A DNA stretch of 64,000 nt from Isoetes taiwanensis (lineage: Eukaryota > Streptophyta > Lycopodiopsida > Isoetales > Isoetaceae). The stretch spans positions 62,001-126,000 of the forward strand of contig JAJEKV010000420.1 of assembly GCA_021234155.1 (NCBI GenBank), written 5' to 3'. The translations under genes were made by a program, and so were the position numbers. The first letter of the stretch is position 1. The number at the start of each line of letters is the position of its first letter. The notes beneath the pieces were generated by a model. It saw only the letters and a program-made list of their open reading frames with translations, searched no databases and was not told the origin of the DNA. Positions 45,346 to 55,110 of the stretch are shown here, one piece after another.

Positions 45346-46626
45346 GGCACGCCTTGACAAACGCTGGACCTACTCTACTACTGTTATTGCTACTTGATAT
45401 ATCTGACTCTATTCCACCAAATATACTAACCTTTTATAAAGAAAGACTTCGCCCATTTCGTTCAATGTTGCACTAATCTACGCGTGTCCTCTGGGGTAGG
45501 GTATGGGGGCTTAGAAACCGACACCTCCCGTGGTTGTAATGCAGCCAGATACATTGTTTGCCGGTTTTGCTTAGCCTTGGTTGGATAGGGATCAAGCAGC
45601 CTCAATAGAATGTTGTCCGTCAATAATAAGGAAGCATACATTAGGGTTCTCCACGGTTAGCTCTTCTAGTGTTGTCCACTGGAGTGGAGCATCCTTTTTC
45701 TTATCCCAAGGAAGCACGTCTGCTGGCATAGGAACTTGGCCTGGATTCCTCACCATCGCCCTCAATATTTCTCTTGCATGCTCAGGGTCATACCTCCTGC
45801 TAACAAGACTTGACTTATGTGATCTCACCGCACGGTCAACATGGATGGGATGTGTAAAAGATTGGCCAAGTGGGTAGTTAATCCGTGATACTTGACTAGC
45901 CTACTCATTGCCTCCACCGCAATTTCTTTTCGAGTCATTTTACGCCAAAATGCCATCAATCAAGTTGGTAGCGTGGGGATGTCCTTTCCTAAGTCCAGCA
46001 ATCTTCGTACATCCCTGATATCATTTTGATGCTTCATCTCCTCCAGGTAGTAACTTGGAGAAGGTCCTTGCAAAGCTCTCCTCACTGCGGACACCCCTTC
46101 ACTAATAGAAACTGGATTGAGGACAGTATTTTGAGGCCATCCGTACTTGAAACATGACTCAGCACTCACGTCCTTCTTCATCAGACCATCTTTGAAAGCA
46201 GTTGCCCTGGCATGTGTAAATCTGACGAGATCTTTCTTGTGGTTCTTCACAACCTCCACTAGGAGTTGACAACAGATGTCATCCTGCTCCTCACAAGTGA
46301 TAAGAATACCTTGTTTCTTCATAAGATCGGTCTCTTTCTTTCTGGAGTGTAACACAAGATCCACCTTACCATTTGTTTTGCCTACATCAACATACCACTC
46401 GGCACTGTCATCCATCTTCTCCTCGAGGCATGGAGGATCTGTGTCTGCTCTGATAATGGATCCGCTATCATCCATCGACAATGCATAGGATACTGCGTCC
46501 TCATTGGGCTTTCCCTTCTTCTGTGAGCTGGAGCTCGCTGGAGTATCTTCCGAGCCTCTTGCTTTCTTAGGAGGAGGTGTAGGAACAGTCATTCGGTTTT
46601 GTCTCTTCTTCCCTGCAAACGACGGT

Positions 46627-46650
46627 GCAATACACGCTTAGCGCGATTTC
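46627..46650. promoter_or_regulatory. palindromic site in ParB intron 1, copy B
   Basis: GCAATACACGCTTAGCGCGA followed by TTTC, 14 bases from the splice acceptor, as in copy A. Confidence 0.6.
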
Positions 46651-47093
46651 GGGTGGTCATCAATTCCGGCCAGGCTAAAGCACCGAATGGCATACAGTCC
46701 CCAGTTACAGACATGCACTCATAAGGCGTGCCAATTACAGCATGCCGACCACACAGTCGAAGGCAGGCCAACTAAACACGGTCATACTACTTTACAAATT
46801 ATAGACATAACAGTTAATCACGAGCAGGACAATTTAACACAGGAAGGACATTTATTATGCAGATGCAAATACAAGTCACAGCAGAAATGAAACGACTAAA
46901 AGAAATGATAGGCGAGTGTATGCCTATAGAAATTTAAGTCACTGCTACAGAAATAATAGACAGGAGCATAGGCAGAAGATACAGAGCAATGAACAATAAA
47001 TGAATAACACACAGAATGATGACAATACTGACCTTGAGCATCTTCTCTCACGGCCCGGCCTGAGTTTGGAGCAACACGACCATTGGGCGGCAT

Positions 47094-47448
47094 CTTCGCG
47101 ATGATCTTGAGCGCCTCGGAGTTCTTGAGTTCCTGAGCGCCTAGGAGTTCTTGAGCGTCTCGGAGCAAGTCGACAATCAAAAAGCAAGAAATGGAATTCA
47201 AAAACTTATATAGATTTGCATAAGGCGATTAGGTCGGCTTTAGATCGACGGGTTTCATTCGGATCGACTTTTCATCGACGGTCCGATAAAAGCGAGCGGT
47301 TATTAAAATATCGCGGATCGACTTCTAATCGACGGTCCGATAGAAGGGAGCGGATATTTAAATTTTGCGGATCGACTTTTAATCGACGGTTAGCAATCTT
47401 ACGATTGGGCCTAATGGGACGGACGCGATCGATCGACGAAAGCGATAA
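47094..47448. promoter_or_regulatory. bidirectional promoter of copy B
   Basis: Between the ParB-like gene (minus) and the DUF8039-like gene (plus). The TATA box CTATATAAG on the minus strand is at 47205-47213. A tandem repeat of about 57 bases, each with GGATCGACTT and AATCGACGGTCCGATA, followed by GAGCGG and ATTAAA-like words, occupies about 47255-47395 in three units. This could hold binding sites of a shared regulator. The ParB leader (47095-47165) has a repeat of GAACTCCGAGGCGCTCAAGA type. Confidence 0.7.
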
Positions 47449-48018
47449 ATGGCTCTCCTAACCACCGTATTGTCAAATCCCATAATTAGATTTCACTCAG
47501 CGGCTAGAAAAGCAGTACAATTAACGGATAATTTGAAACTACCACCTAATCTTGCCGCCAGCCTTTCTTGTCATTCGAACTCGAAAGAACTTGGAAGAAC
47601 AGGAAGAACTCGAAAGAACTCGGAAGAACTGGGAAGAAGCCGACGCCTGAGCGATGTCGAGCGCTTTCATGTAAGTTCATCTACTCTTCCAGAACCCAAG
47701 CTCCAAATTAATCCCATGATCTTGCGACATTGAACAGCGTTGCGGAAGAATGCTACATCTTCGAATTTTAATTTGAAGAGGAGGGTGGGAAATTGCAAGA
47801 TAGAATCGGTCGATCGGAAGCACCGCCATGGAGTTCCTCTTGGAAATGATCATGTGAAGATTCTAGTAACCAGTTGCCATTTCAACGACGAAGCATTACC
47901 CAGAAGGCATCCTGATGGAGACACAGTGGGTGAAAGCATCGGAACCTTTGTTGCATGGCCAGTAATTCGCTTAAAGAAGGTGAGTTTCATTTTCTTGGAA
48001 GACATAGAGGAAGATTGA
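47449..48018 (+). pseudogene. DUF8039-like gene, copy B
   Basis: Exon 1 is 47449-47670, with donor GTAAGT; a 67-bp intron ends in CAG at 47735-47737; exon 2 runs from 47738 to 48018. Exon 1 encodes AVQLTDNLKLPPNLAASL and a basic RTRKNSEELGRSRR repeat. Exon 2 holds HGVPLGNDHVKILVTSC, HPDGDTVGESIGTFVAWP and a C-terminal acidic tail. Start chosen because both copies align from here. A small deletion early in exon 2 (near 47765) breaks the frame. Resemblance to DUF8039 of plant transposon proteins is from memory and tentative. It is divergent from the ParB gene and convergent with the coiled-coil gene. Confidence 0.55.
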
Positions 48019-48217
48019 GTGCTCATACTAAAATGCACAAACTGATTCCGTCATATGTATGAAATCATTCATTCAATATTGCAAAAATATAAGGCCTGCA
48101 GACCAGAGCATTCATGAATTCAAAAAACACTGTTTTCTTTACATGGATGGGATATTCTTTACATGGCATTCTTTACATTGTTTTAATTGCATCTGTGTGT
48201 TATTTATCTAGGTGTTA

Positions 48218-48598
48218 TTAATCTGTGTGTTGTTCCTCAGTAGTCTCAAATGCTGGCACAATAGTCTCAAATGCTGTTGAAAAAAGATAAACTGACATAC
48301 AAGATTCTGGCAAATAAAATAGTGCAGCTTTGAGGTCTGCAACTCTAATTATCAGCTTAGCATTTTCCATTTCAAGCCCCTCCATAGCACGGCCATGAGC
48401 TAATACCAAGCACCATGAGCTAATACCATTCAGTTGTAATTTAAATGCCATGCTAATTACTGTGTGTAATTCACGCCAGGCGTGTATTGGACTGCTTGAC
48501 AATTTAAACATTTTGTACACAAACATATTTCGCGCCTGGCATGATCTCACTTCAGCTCTCTCAAAATTAAGAATGAAAGATCGAATTAGATAGATCAA
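48218..48598 (-). pseudogene. small coiled-coil protein gene, copy B
   Basis: Only the C-terminal part (48218-48440) matches copy A: GRAMEGLEMENAKLIIRVAD, then IVPAFETTEEQ. The N-terminal part of this open frame (48440-48598) runs through a palindromic site and is probably not coding. The original start is lost. Confidence 0.4.
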
Positions 48599-49067
48599 AG
48601 CGAGAACTTCGAAAAGGGAGTAAGTCGGGCATGAAACAAGATCCGGTGGCTTAGTCTCTTTTGCTTCTCTGTTTTGTGTATCTAAAGTGCCCCCAGGATG
48701 AGATAAATTTCGCTCATTTTAGGGGACACTTTAAATATATAAAAGCAAGGGAACAACGTAAAGAGAGTAAAAAGGTCCGGAGCTTATTTAAAAAAGCAAA
48801 GCATAGTTACAATCAATTGTGATTCATTTCGGGTTTAGAGCATGGTGCCGTTTACTAATTCAGGTCTAAGCTCGTTCAAAGAAGTGAAATCCGCGCCAGC
48901 GCCGAAATAGGTTTGTGTGCAAAATGTTTACATTGTGCGAGGTCCAATACGCTGGCGTGGAACCGCATAAAGCTAATTGCGTGTGTAATTCACGCCCAGC
49001 GTGTATTGGACCGCTTGACAATTTAAACATTTTGTACATAAACATATTTGGCGCTGGCGTGATCTCA
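48467..49067. promoter_or_regulatory. six palindromic sites in a duplicated block, copy B
   Basis: Sites at 48467 (TAATTCACGCCAGGCGTGTA), 48529 (TTTCGCGCCTGGCATGATC), 48888, 48945, 48986 (TAATTCACGCCCAGCGTGTA) and 49048. The block 48460-48560 is repeated at 48980-49080 with ACCGCTTGACAATTTAAACA between each pair of sites. This is an internal duplication of a two-site module. Confidence 0.7.
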
Positions 49068-49440
49068 CTTCTCTCTCTCAAAATTAAGAATGAAAGAGCG
49101 AATTCAAAACAGTTTCTGAAGAAATTACAGTTATGCTTTCAAGTTAGAGTTGACACTAAAGAAATATATTGCAGTCATTAATCCTTGTATTGCCATTGAA
49201 AATTTTTACATAAGGCCTTTTATTAGAGTTGCCAGAATTCAAAGCGACCTGCCGAGAAATTAGAGTTACGCTTTCAAGTTAGAGTAGAAACTAAAGAAAC
49301 ATATTGCAGTCAGTAAATCCTTGTATTGCCATTGAAAAATTTTACATAAGGCCTTTTATTAGAGTTGCCCAGCTCTGTGTTACAAAATTACAGAAGTTCT
49401 AGGCAGTTTAAGGAGATGCCTAGCTCGCTCTTCTGAACCA
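48600..49440. other. AT-rich intergenic region of copy B
   Basis: No gene. Contains a duplicated segment (TTACGCTTTCAAGTTAGAGT ... GGCCTTTTATTAGAGTTGCC) at about 49128-49232 and 49263-49366, matching the pyrimidine repeats of copy A on the other strand. Confidence 0.6.
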
Positions 49441-49471
49441 AAAACTAAATAACAAAAACAAAACAAAAAAA

Positions 49472-49948
49472 TCAGCCCTCTACCTCCTCCTCTTCTTCCT
49501 CTGAGCTTTCATCTGCCATCCTCGTCAGGATGTCTTCGGCAACATCTTCATCATCGGAGGAGGAGAGGGCGTCCACAATCAGCTGCTTTTTTTCTTCTTC
49601 TAATTCTTCCTGCCATTCTTCATCTGCTTTCTCCATTTCTTCTTCTTTCTCAATCTCGTTCTCCATCTCCTCACCTGAATCAAGGGGAGTATGGGGACTT
49701 CGGGGCGGCCAGGTTGGTGCTCGGATAATCTTTTCGAAGCTTGCCCCAAAAAATAACTCCTCGCAATTATCCGGTTGTGGTGCGGAGAGCAGCCACAAGC
49801 GGCATCTGCGGGGGGGAATGGATTTCTTTATCAATTTTTTACTGCCTCTTAAGCCTCTCGGAGGCGAAGTCCGTGAGGATGGAGCGGGGACGAGGCGGGC
49901 AGCATGGCTCACCATGGTAGAAGGAAGAAAGGAAGAAAGGATTGGCAC
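49472..49948 (-). CDS. small acidic protein gene, copy B
   Basis: Open over 158 codons, or 147 from the second ATG (49915, MVSHAARLVPAPSSR), which is the start shared with copy A. The N-terminal half is basic with Cys (RRCRLWLLSAPQPDNCEEL). The C-terminal half is acidic and helical: EKADEEWQEELEEEKKQ, ALSSSDDEDVAEDIL, then Glu-rich to the stop. A TATA-like TTTATAAG lies at 49990-49997. No catalytic motif is visible. It is the only gene of the ParB half that is still open in this window, although a frame difference from copy A in the middle leaves its full sequence uncertain. Function unknown. Confidence 0.5.
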   Translation of the reverse strand: MPILSSFLPSTMVSHAARLVPAPSSRTSPPRGLRGSKKLIKKSIPPRRCRLWLLSAPQPDNCEELFFGASFEKIIRAPTWPPRSPHTPLDSGEEMENEIEKEEEMEKADEEWQEELEEEKKQLIVDALSSSDDEDVAEDILTRMADESSEEEEEEVEG

Positions 49949-50075
49949 TAGAAGGAAGAAAGGATTGGCGGTTGAAAGAATGGAGGGTTTCTTATAAAGC
50001 GGTTGTAATTATGATTCCATCACATCATACAAGATTTATATCATATCTGAATTACCTATCATTACTTCTATTGAA

Positions 50076-50437
50076 TTAATTCGCCCTAGGTTATCATAAT
50101 TCTCTATAGAATTACCCACATGTCGACTATACTTAAAACCTATGTTTTCATTAATTTTGTATAATTACCTAGACCCCAGCTATACTTACAACCAACTTTG
50201 GCCCATCTAGATTCACGACCTATACTTACCTCATTAGTACTACTAGCATACACCCTATGTTACCATTAATTTTGTAATAATTACCTACGCCTGAGCTATA
50301 CTTACAACCTATTTTTGGCTGCACTTACAACATATATTTGTCCATTTAATGGTTTTCTTGGTATTTCTTAAAGTTCCCTTTAATCGGTTCTCAAAATTAC
50401 TTTGTCCTTTTTTCTGACTAATATTAAGACATTTCAC
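50076..50437. other. spacer between the two halves of copy B
   Basis: Non-coding, with a direct repeat (CAGCTATACTTACAACC at about 50177; GAGCTATACTTACAACC at 50291; also TGTTACCATTAATTTTGTA). Confidence 0.5.
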
Positions 50438-51117
50438 TTTATATAGGTGAAGCGTGTGGATCCTAAAAAGGGTAAAAATGTAATGCCTATCCCTCCAACA
50501 TGTTTCAAGATTGTTACCACATGTTCTTATCATATTGTTACCCCATTGTAAACATTGTTCTTGTAGGTCAATGTTGTGGACCTCCCAAAGGGTGTTGAAT
50601 TTGAGACTACTAAGCAAATTGTCCTCTACGGTAGGTTGGATTGGAAGAATAAGAAGGTGAAAGTGAAGCACCAATGCAATAAAGAGCTAGTAGGTGAAGG
50701 GACTATCATACTAGCTGATCCTATCCAGGCTGTCAATGATGAAAGGTTAGGAGAGGATAAAGTGGGTGTGGCCATAACAAGTTTAGAGGAAAAATGGAAG
50801 GAAAAAGGATCAAATCACCAGGATTGCACTGCTTGTATTAAACAATTGGAGGTTCCATCGTCATGCCATGGCCTATAGCCTGCATTGAGTTTATAGGAGA
50901 ATTCCTTTTACCCGAGCGAGAGGTTGTGGATGACATTGATTTTCTTAATGCACCTCCAATAGCTGCCAGGACCACATTTTTGAGAGAAGAGGGCACACTT
51001 TCGGTGGTGAAACAGTATCCTAGCAAGAGGTCCAAGTCAAGTAGTGACCATTCACGTGAAGCTTCGACTAAGGTAAGGGGAATGGAATGTTGTTGGGCTA
51101 ATTGTGTTGAAGTTTGA
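50438..51117 (+). pseudogene. unassigned gene upstream of the DUF7869-like gene
   Basis: A TATA-like TTTATATAG at 50438-50446 precedes coding-like sequence. A probable intron ends at TTGTAG (50565-50570). The next exon encodes VVDLPKGVEFETTKQIV, EGTIILADPIQAVNDERLG and EDKVGVAITS (frame 50576), then after a one-base shift MPWPIACIEFIGEFLLPE and DDIDFLNAPPIAAR (frame 50863). The order G-x-I...V-x2-LGEDKVGV...MPWPIACI recalls the DUF8039-type layout of 47740-48018, so it may be a paralogue; this is tentative. It could also be the 5' part of the DUF7869-like gene. Confidence 0.45.
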
Positions 51118-53415
51118 AATTGATGAATTGGTGGAAGCAAGAGCCACCTTCCAAGAGTATACTTGTGATGAGAGGAGGACTTACATGTACTCCATTCATG
51201 AGCTTGCACTTCAAGATGAAAATTTCCAAAAAAAAAAATACCAATTGCTAGGGATATGGATATGTAAAGTTGCATGGATACATATTCATGGCATTCCAAT
51301 TTCATCTTGGCAAAATTGGCAAGCAAGTCATGCAAAGGGGAGTAAAATTGCATTACATGGAAATAATGGCATGTTGAGGCCAACTTCTAGGATCCTGGCT
51401 GCTAGGGAGGTTTTTGAAAAATATGTTGAATTCAATACTGAGAATATGCCACATAAAAGTAGGAAAGATCAACGGGGAAAAATAGTTGTCGAGAAGAGAT
51501 TGCCATCCCATTGTACCCGAAGAGCATATTGGAGGAAGTGAATGCTTTGCTTCGAGAACTCTGTGTACTGCAATATCTCAACCCAGCTTCAGTAGACTAT
51601 GGAGCAAGCACTTCAAGCATGTCACTATAGACACTTCGAACAACTTTGCAAAGTGCAACTTGTGTGCTAAGTTGAAAGAGTTTCTTGATAAGACCAAGCA
51701 ACCAAGCCAAAGGGCTAAGATAAGGGAGCAAATGAAAGATCACATGACAGACCAACTATCATGTAGATCTACTTATTGGATGTGGAGAACATTATCATGT
51801 TTGGAACCCAATAACTATGTTTGTATTATACATGACAAGATGGATCAATCGAAGACTTGTTTGCCACAGTATAGTTACATACCCAAGCAAATCAATAGAG
51901 CTTATCCTTTGCAAGTCTCTCTGACAGGTGCAATAGTGCATGGCAGGGTGCCAATTTATTATGGCCATTTTAGTTTGCAATTGTGGAGTGATGGTCCTGA
52001 TTTTCATATTGGAAGTGTGATGAGGTGCTTGAGGAATGAGAGTGGTTATTCCGGTGACCTCTACAACCCTGGAGGTGGTAGCCAACCACTCTTCAGTGCA
52101 TTGTTGGATAGAAAGCCTAATAATTTAGAGAAGTTTACTAAGGCAAGGTTTAGGAAGTCAGGTGCTTCTGAACATGTTGGAGCCTCAAGTTCACGTCCCC
52201 AACCTCGAGATCTACCACCAAGGTTCCTCCTCCAACTTGACAATTGTGCTGGACAGAATAAAAACAGGTATATGTTCTCATTCCTATCTTATTTAACAGT
52301 AGTGGGTGTCTTTGAAAAGAGTGAATTTAGGGTTCTTAATGCTGGACATACTCATGAGGATGTGGATGCATTGTTTGGGAAGTATAGTCTTGTGATTAAA
52401 ATCCCAAAGCGTGACCAATCTTCCTAGACTAATGGAAGTTCTTAGTGAATGCATTTCACCTTCTCCTATAGGGTTGATCATACAAGAGGTGCTGATTGGA
52501 AGAATTTTATCGAAGGTTATGCTCTTGATATGGAAGGTCAATCTAGACCTCTTCATTACACTTTACGGGTCATGGGAAATAAGCCAATCATGCAATGGAA
52601 GATGAGACCTTGAGGATGATAAATGGAGGCGGATGAGGGAGTACCTATATGGCACGAAGATGAAAATGGTAAACCTAAGATTCCAAGGGGTCAACCAAAA
52701 GCTCTTAGGCCTTTTCCAGAGGTGGATTCATTGCAAAGCACATTGGGCGGCATTTACGAATACATCAAGTATTGGAAAAATAACCCGATCATACCAACCT
52801 TGCATTGATAGATTATTGGACACGGTACATGGATTATTGGGACAAGTAGACACATCCTCCGATGAACTCAAAGATGGATGGCTACCTAAGACTAGGTGGA
52901 GAGACTTGATATTACCCGAGGAAGGCTGATGATGTGGTTAGTAGTATTCGCAAGTCCATGGCTCCTCCAATTTCTTTGAAAAACACTATGTTGGTCCTAG
53001 GAAAGGAAGGCCTAAATATCTTGGGCTGGAGGATTATGATCCGAAAAGATGACTTGCTTTGCCATCAATTTGCACTTATAGTACCAGGAAAAAAAGAGAT
53101 ATACCTGTGTGGATGGGTTACACCATCTCGAGAGGTTTGCAAAAAGTAGGTGACATAATGTGAACAAAGTTAGGTGTGGAGTGGTGGTGTCGTGCACCCA
53201 GTTAAATGCTGATGTGAGAGGAAGAAAGGTATAGAGACTGTTGGACAAAGAAATGGAAGAGAAACCCTATTGAAGGGGATGATTGGGTTGAGTTAGATAC
53301 TATTTTGTTTTCATGGACCCCAAAGGTCATCCCAGGCAAGACTGCTAGGGTTACAATACCCGTGGAAGTGAGGAAGAAAGCTATGATATTTCTAGGGGTC
53401 AATTCTGAGAAGTAA
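51104..53415 (+). pseudogene. DUF7869-like gene, candidate transposase, copy B
   Basis: The N-terminal frame (51104) has GIWICKVAWIHIHGIPISSW and AENMPHKSR-type sequence. The main frame (51486-52427) has KHVTIDTSNNFAKCNLCAKLK, IIHDKMDQ, VPIYYGHFSLQLWSDGP, LLQLDNCAGQNKNRYMFSFL and LNAGHTHEDVDALFGKYS. The later part (to TAA 53413-53415) has IRKSMAPP, GLEDYDPKDDLL-type and VEVRKKAMIFLG words in several frames. The D-N...QNKNR and GHTHEDVD blocks are the hallmarks I recall for DUF7869, which occurs in transposon-like proteins of plants and animals. The acidic residues could form a DDE-type centre; this is inferred. It is the only transposase-like gene in the element and sits beside the right TIR. 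At least three frameshifts disable it. Confidence 0.7.
52892..52899. other. empty site matching the hAT MITE target
   Basis: CTAGGTGG here corresponds to the duplicated CTACCTAG (on the other strand CTAGGTAG) flanking the MITE in copy A. The bases on both sides (GCTACCTAAGA and AGAGACTTGAT) match the flanks there, so this is the unoccupied version. Confidence 0.9.
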
Positions 53416-53562
53416 TTGGCAATATGTAACTCGACATGCATATGTGAAATATTTTTAATTTTTAATGCAATCATGTTGTGCTGTTATAAAAAAAAGTCAC
53501 ATTCTCGATGCAAATTTACTAACCCAGGAAAAAGTTGCAGTGCCAAAATGGTCCAAAATCCT

Positions 53563-53593
53563 GACATAAATCCAATTTAAATGAATGATGGTT
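53563..53593 (-). repeat. right TIR of copy B
   Basis: Exact inverted copy of 41873-41903, followed by TTAT, then ARP3 intron sequence. Confidence 0.95.
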
Positions 53594-53634
53594 TTATTTA
53601 GTGAGAAGTTATATGGTTTTTTGGTCACTTGCAG

Positions 53635-53756
53635 AATATTGTCCTCTCAGGTGGCTCAACAATGTTCGACTTTCAAAGGAGGCTTCAACGTGATATAAAA
53701 AAACTGTTGATGCTCGTCTTGCAGCTTCAACAGCTCGGTATGTTGAGGAGATCAAG
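53635..53756 (+). pseudogene. ARP3: actin-related protein 3 exon, downstream part
   Basis: Acceptor GCAG at 53631-53634, donor GTAAGG at 53757. It encodes NIVLSGGSTMF, then RRLQRDIKK and VDARLAAS, the actin-fold phosphate-2 loop of ARP3. It directly continues ALYK at 41804 in the normal order of ARP3 exons. It is missing two residues after STMF, and the following ARP3 exon is absent. The next exon belongs to a different gene. Confidence 0.92.
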
Positions 53757-53931
53757 GTAAGGGGTTATTATATGTGTGGTCTGATTTAGATTATTTACGT
53801 GCGGGACAGGAATTTTAATTTTTGGCTTTTCAAAATGTGGAGTTTTGTTTATTCACCGAAATGCATAGACTGCATATTGTTGGATATTGCTTCTACGGTG
53901 TAGTTATATTTTTTTCCCTTGTGTGTTTCAG

Positions 53932-54149
53932 TTGATGGACTAGCAAAATGCCAAACTTGGATACAAAATGATGATGATACATTAGAGGATCTAAATCAGT
54001 GGTGGAACAAGTTCATTGGACATTCTGCAAAATCAAGTGCCGAGTGGAGCTATCCGTTTGTGGAAGAGCTATTGTTTATCAGGGCAGGATGGGAAGGCCA
54101 TCTCATTCAGGCTGATGGAAAGCATGTTGCTTCGTTTCCATATGGAACA
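53932..54149 (+). pseudogene. hydroxyproline O-galactosyltransferase (GALT) exon fragment
   Basis: Acceptor TTTCAG at 53926-53931, donor GTGAGT at 54150. It encodes DGLAKCQTWIQNDDD, WSYPFVEELLFI and AGWEGHLIQADGKHVASFPY. This is the galectin-like domain region of plant GT31 galactosyltransferases that start arabinogalactan on hydroxyproline in the Golgi. Small deletions relative to the family. It lies immediately after an ARP3 exon in the same orientation, so it is part of a chimeric, captured assembly. Confidence 0.8.
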
Positions 54150-54417
54150 GTGAGTAATTGTTAGTCACTATTTCTGAAGACATTGATATACACTCTAGTG
54201 TGGCCACATTATTGTTGTACTCTCATCCAAAGTTCACAATAGAGCAGCTTATAGAGGAATGTGAAACTCTGATATCACTTCCATTGTCAAATTAGTCTTG
54301 CCTTGAGAAGGAACTTGTGTGAATTTGGGACTCGCGTGGAAAATTAGTAAAAGTGGGGCTATTCGTGTGCTCTTGTTTTTTGTTTTGAATGCTCTCGTTC
54401 TTTGTTTTAAAGATTAG

Positions 54418-55110
54418 AATGCTCTCACTCTGCATCACCGCAATTTGGTTTAGCTTATAGGAATATGCACAGAAGGTCGCACCCTTTGCTTGGCGTATGA
54501 ATTGATTCATAATGGAAGCGTGGATTCACACGCCCATGGTAATTTGGTATTGTTGAAACTAGAGTGGTTTACCCTTCTAATTTAAAGATTTTGCCACTTC
54601 AATACCTCAGGTTCCCTTGATTGGGAAGCTCGTTAAAAAATTGCACTAGGTGCTGCGAGAGGTATTGCTGACATGGCCAAGACCATTACTGACAAGTAAA
54701 GAAGGCTTAGAAAGCTGGGTAGATCCTGCTCTTGGAAATGAGTTTTATTTCAACTATTTGGCAACACCACCTGCAAAACCTGCAATTGCTTCCATGTATG
54801 TGCAACCAGAAGTTTCTCCCGGGCCTTTTATCGGTGAGGTGGTGCAAGCACTGAAGCTGGTCTATAATGATTCAGATGCAAATGATGGAATCATATCTGG
54901 AAATGCCAGCATGGCAAGAGGAATCATATATGGAAATGCCAGCATGGCAAGGGAGTCACTTGCTGACTATAATGGGAATGCCACTCAACAAACATGGAAT
55001 AATAGGTCCAGATTCACACCAGATAGTGCATCCTTTATAAGCATTGATTATGATTCTGGCACTTTTAAATTTCATGGCAGGAAGACCCACATCTAATTTC
55101 AACATCATTT
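54418..55110 (+). pseudogene. ALE2-like receptor kinase fragment
   Basis: 54425-54520 encodes LHHRNLV, GICTEGRTL-LAYELIHNGSV (kinase subdomain V). 54610-54660 has DWEAR and LGAARGI (subdomain VIa). 54665-54880 encodes WPRPLLTSKEGLESWVDPAL, then VQPEVSPGPFIGEVVQALKL (subdomains X-XI). The catalytic loop and DFG part are missing between them. The C-terminal tail contains a duplicated NASMARGIIYG segment (54897-54950). Similarity is to the ALE2/PERK-like group. Non-functional. Confidence 0.8.

Larger units (their letters stand above)
42131..47093 (-). pseudogene. ParB-like + methyltransferase-like gene, copy B
   Basis: Exon 1 is 47093-47033 (MPPNGRVAPNSGR...AQ, donor GTCAGT); exon 2 starts at 46612 and joins in frame (KKRQNR, a nuclear-signal-like stretch). 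Exon 2 (to 45960) encodes MDDSAEWYVDVG and EEQDDI-CCQLLVEVVKNHKK. The ParB-like block follows: YPIHVDR near 45840, SRRYDPEHAREILRAMV, PADVLPWD and FLIIDGQHSIEAA (45592-45635). After a region full of palindromic sites comes a second half (44919-43160) with FTIVIICPPGEPHMHAL (43865-43915) and CCELHVGGYIGREA (43400-43440). These resemble methyltransferase motif IV (xPPx) followed by motif I (hydrophobic-x-GG), the order of beta-class DNA methyltransferases; this part is a weak match. The C-terminal frame 42131-42436 ends FMSIMSGLASGKTV...GLVPT. Several frameshifts are present. ParB-MTase fusions are known in phage and bacteria. Confidence 0.55.
41869..53597. mobile_element. large multigene TIR transposon, copy B (11.7 kb)
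   Basis: The element is 41873-53593 (11,721 bp). Both ends carry the same 31-bp terminal inverted repeat, AACCATCATTCATTTAAATT and continuing GGATTTATGTC, exact in this copy. It is flanked by TTAT at 41869-41872 and 53594-53597. It lies in an ARP3 intron; without it the intron is 105 bp with normal GT and AG, which fixes the borders. Contents from left: ParB/methyltransferase-like gene (minus), DUF8039-like gene (plus), coiled-coil and acidic-protein genes (minus), an unassigned gene and a DUF7869-like gene (both plus). The TIR and 4-bp duplication do not fit CACTA (CACTA ends), hAT (8 bp) or MULE (9 bp) elements. Confidence 0.9.
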
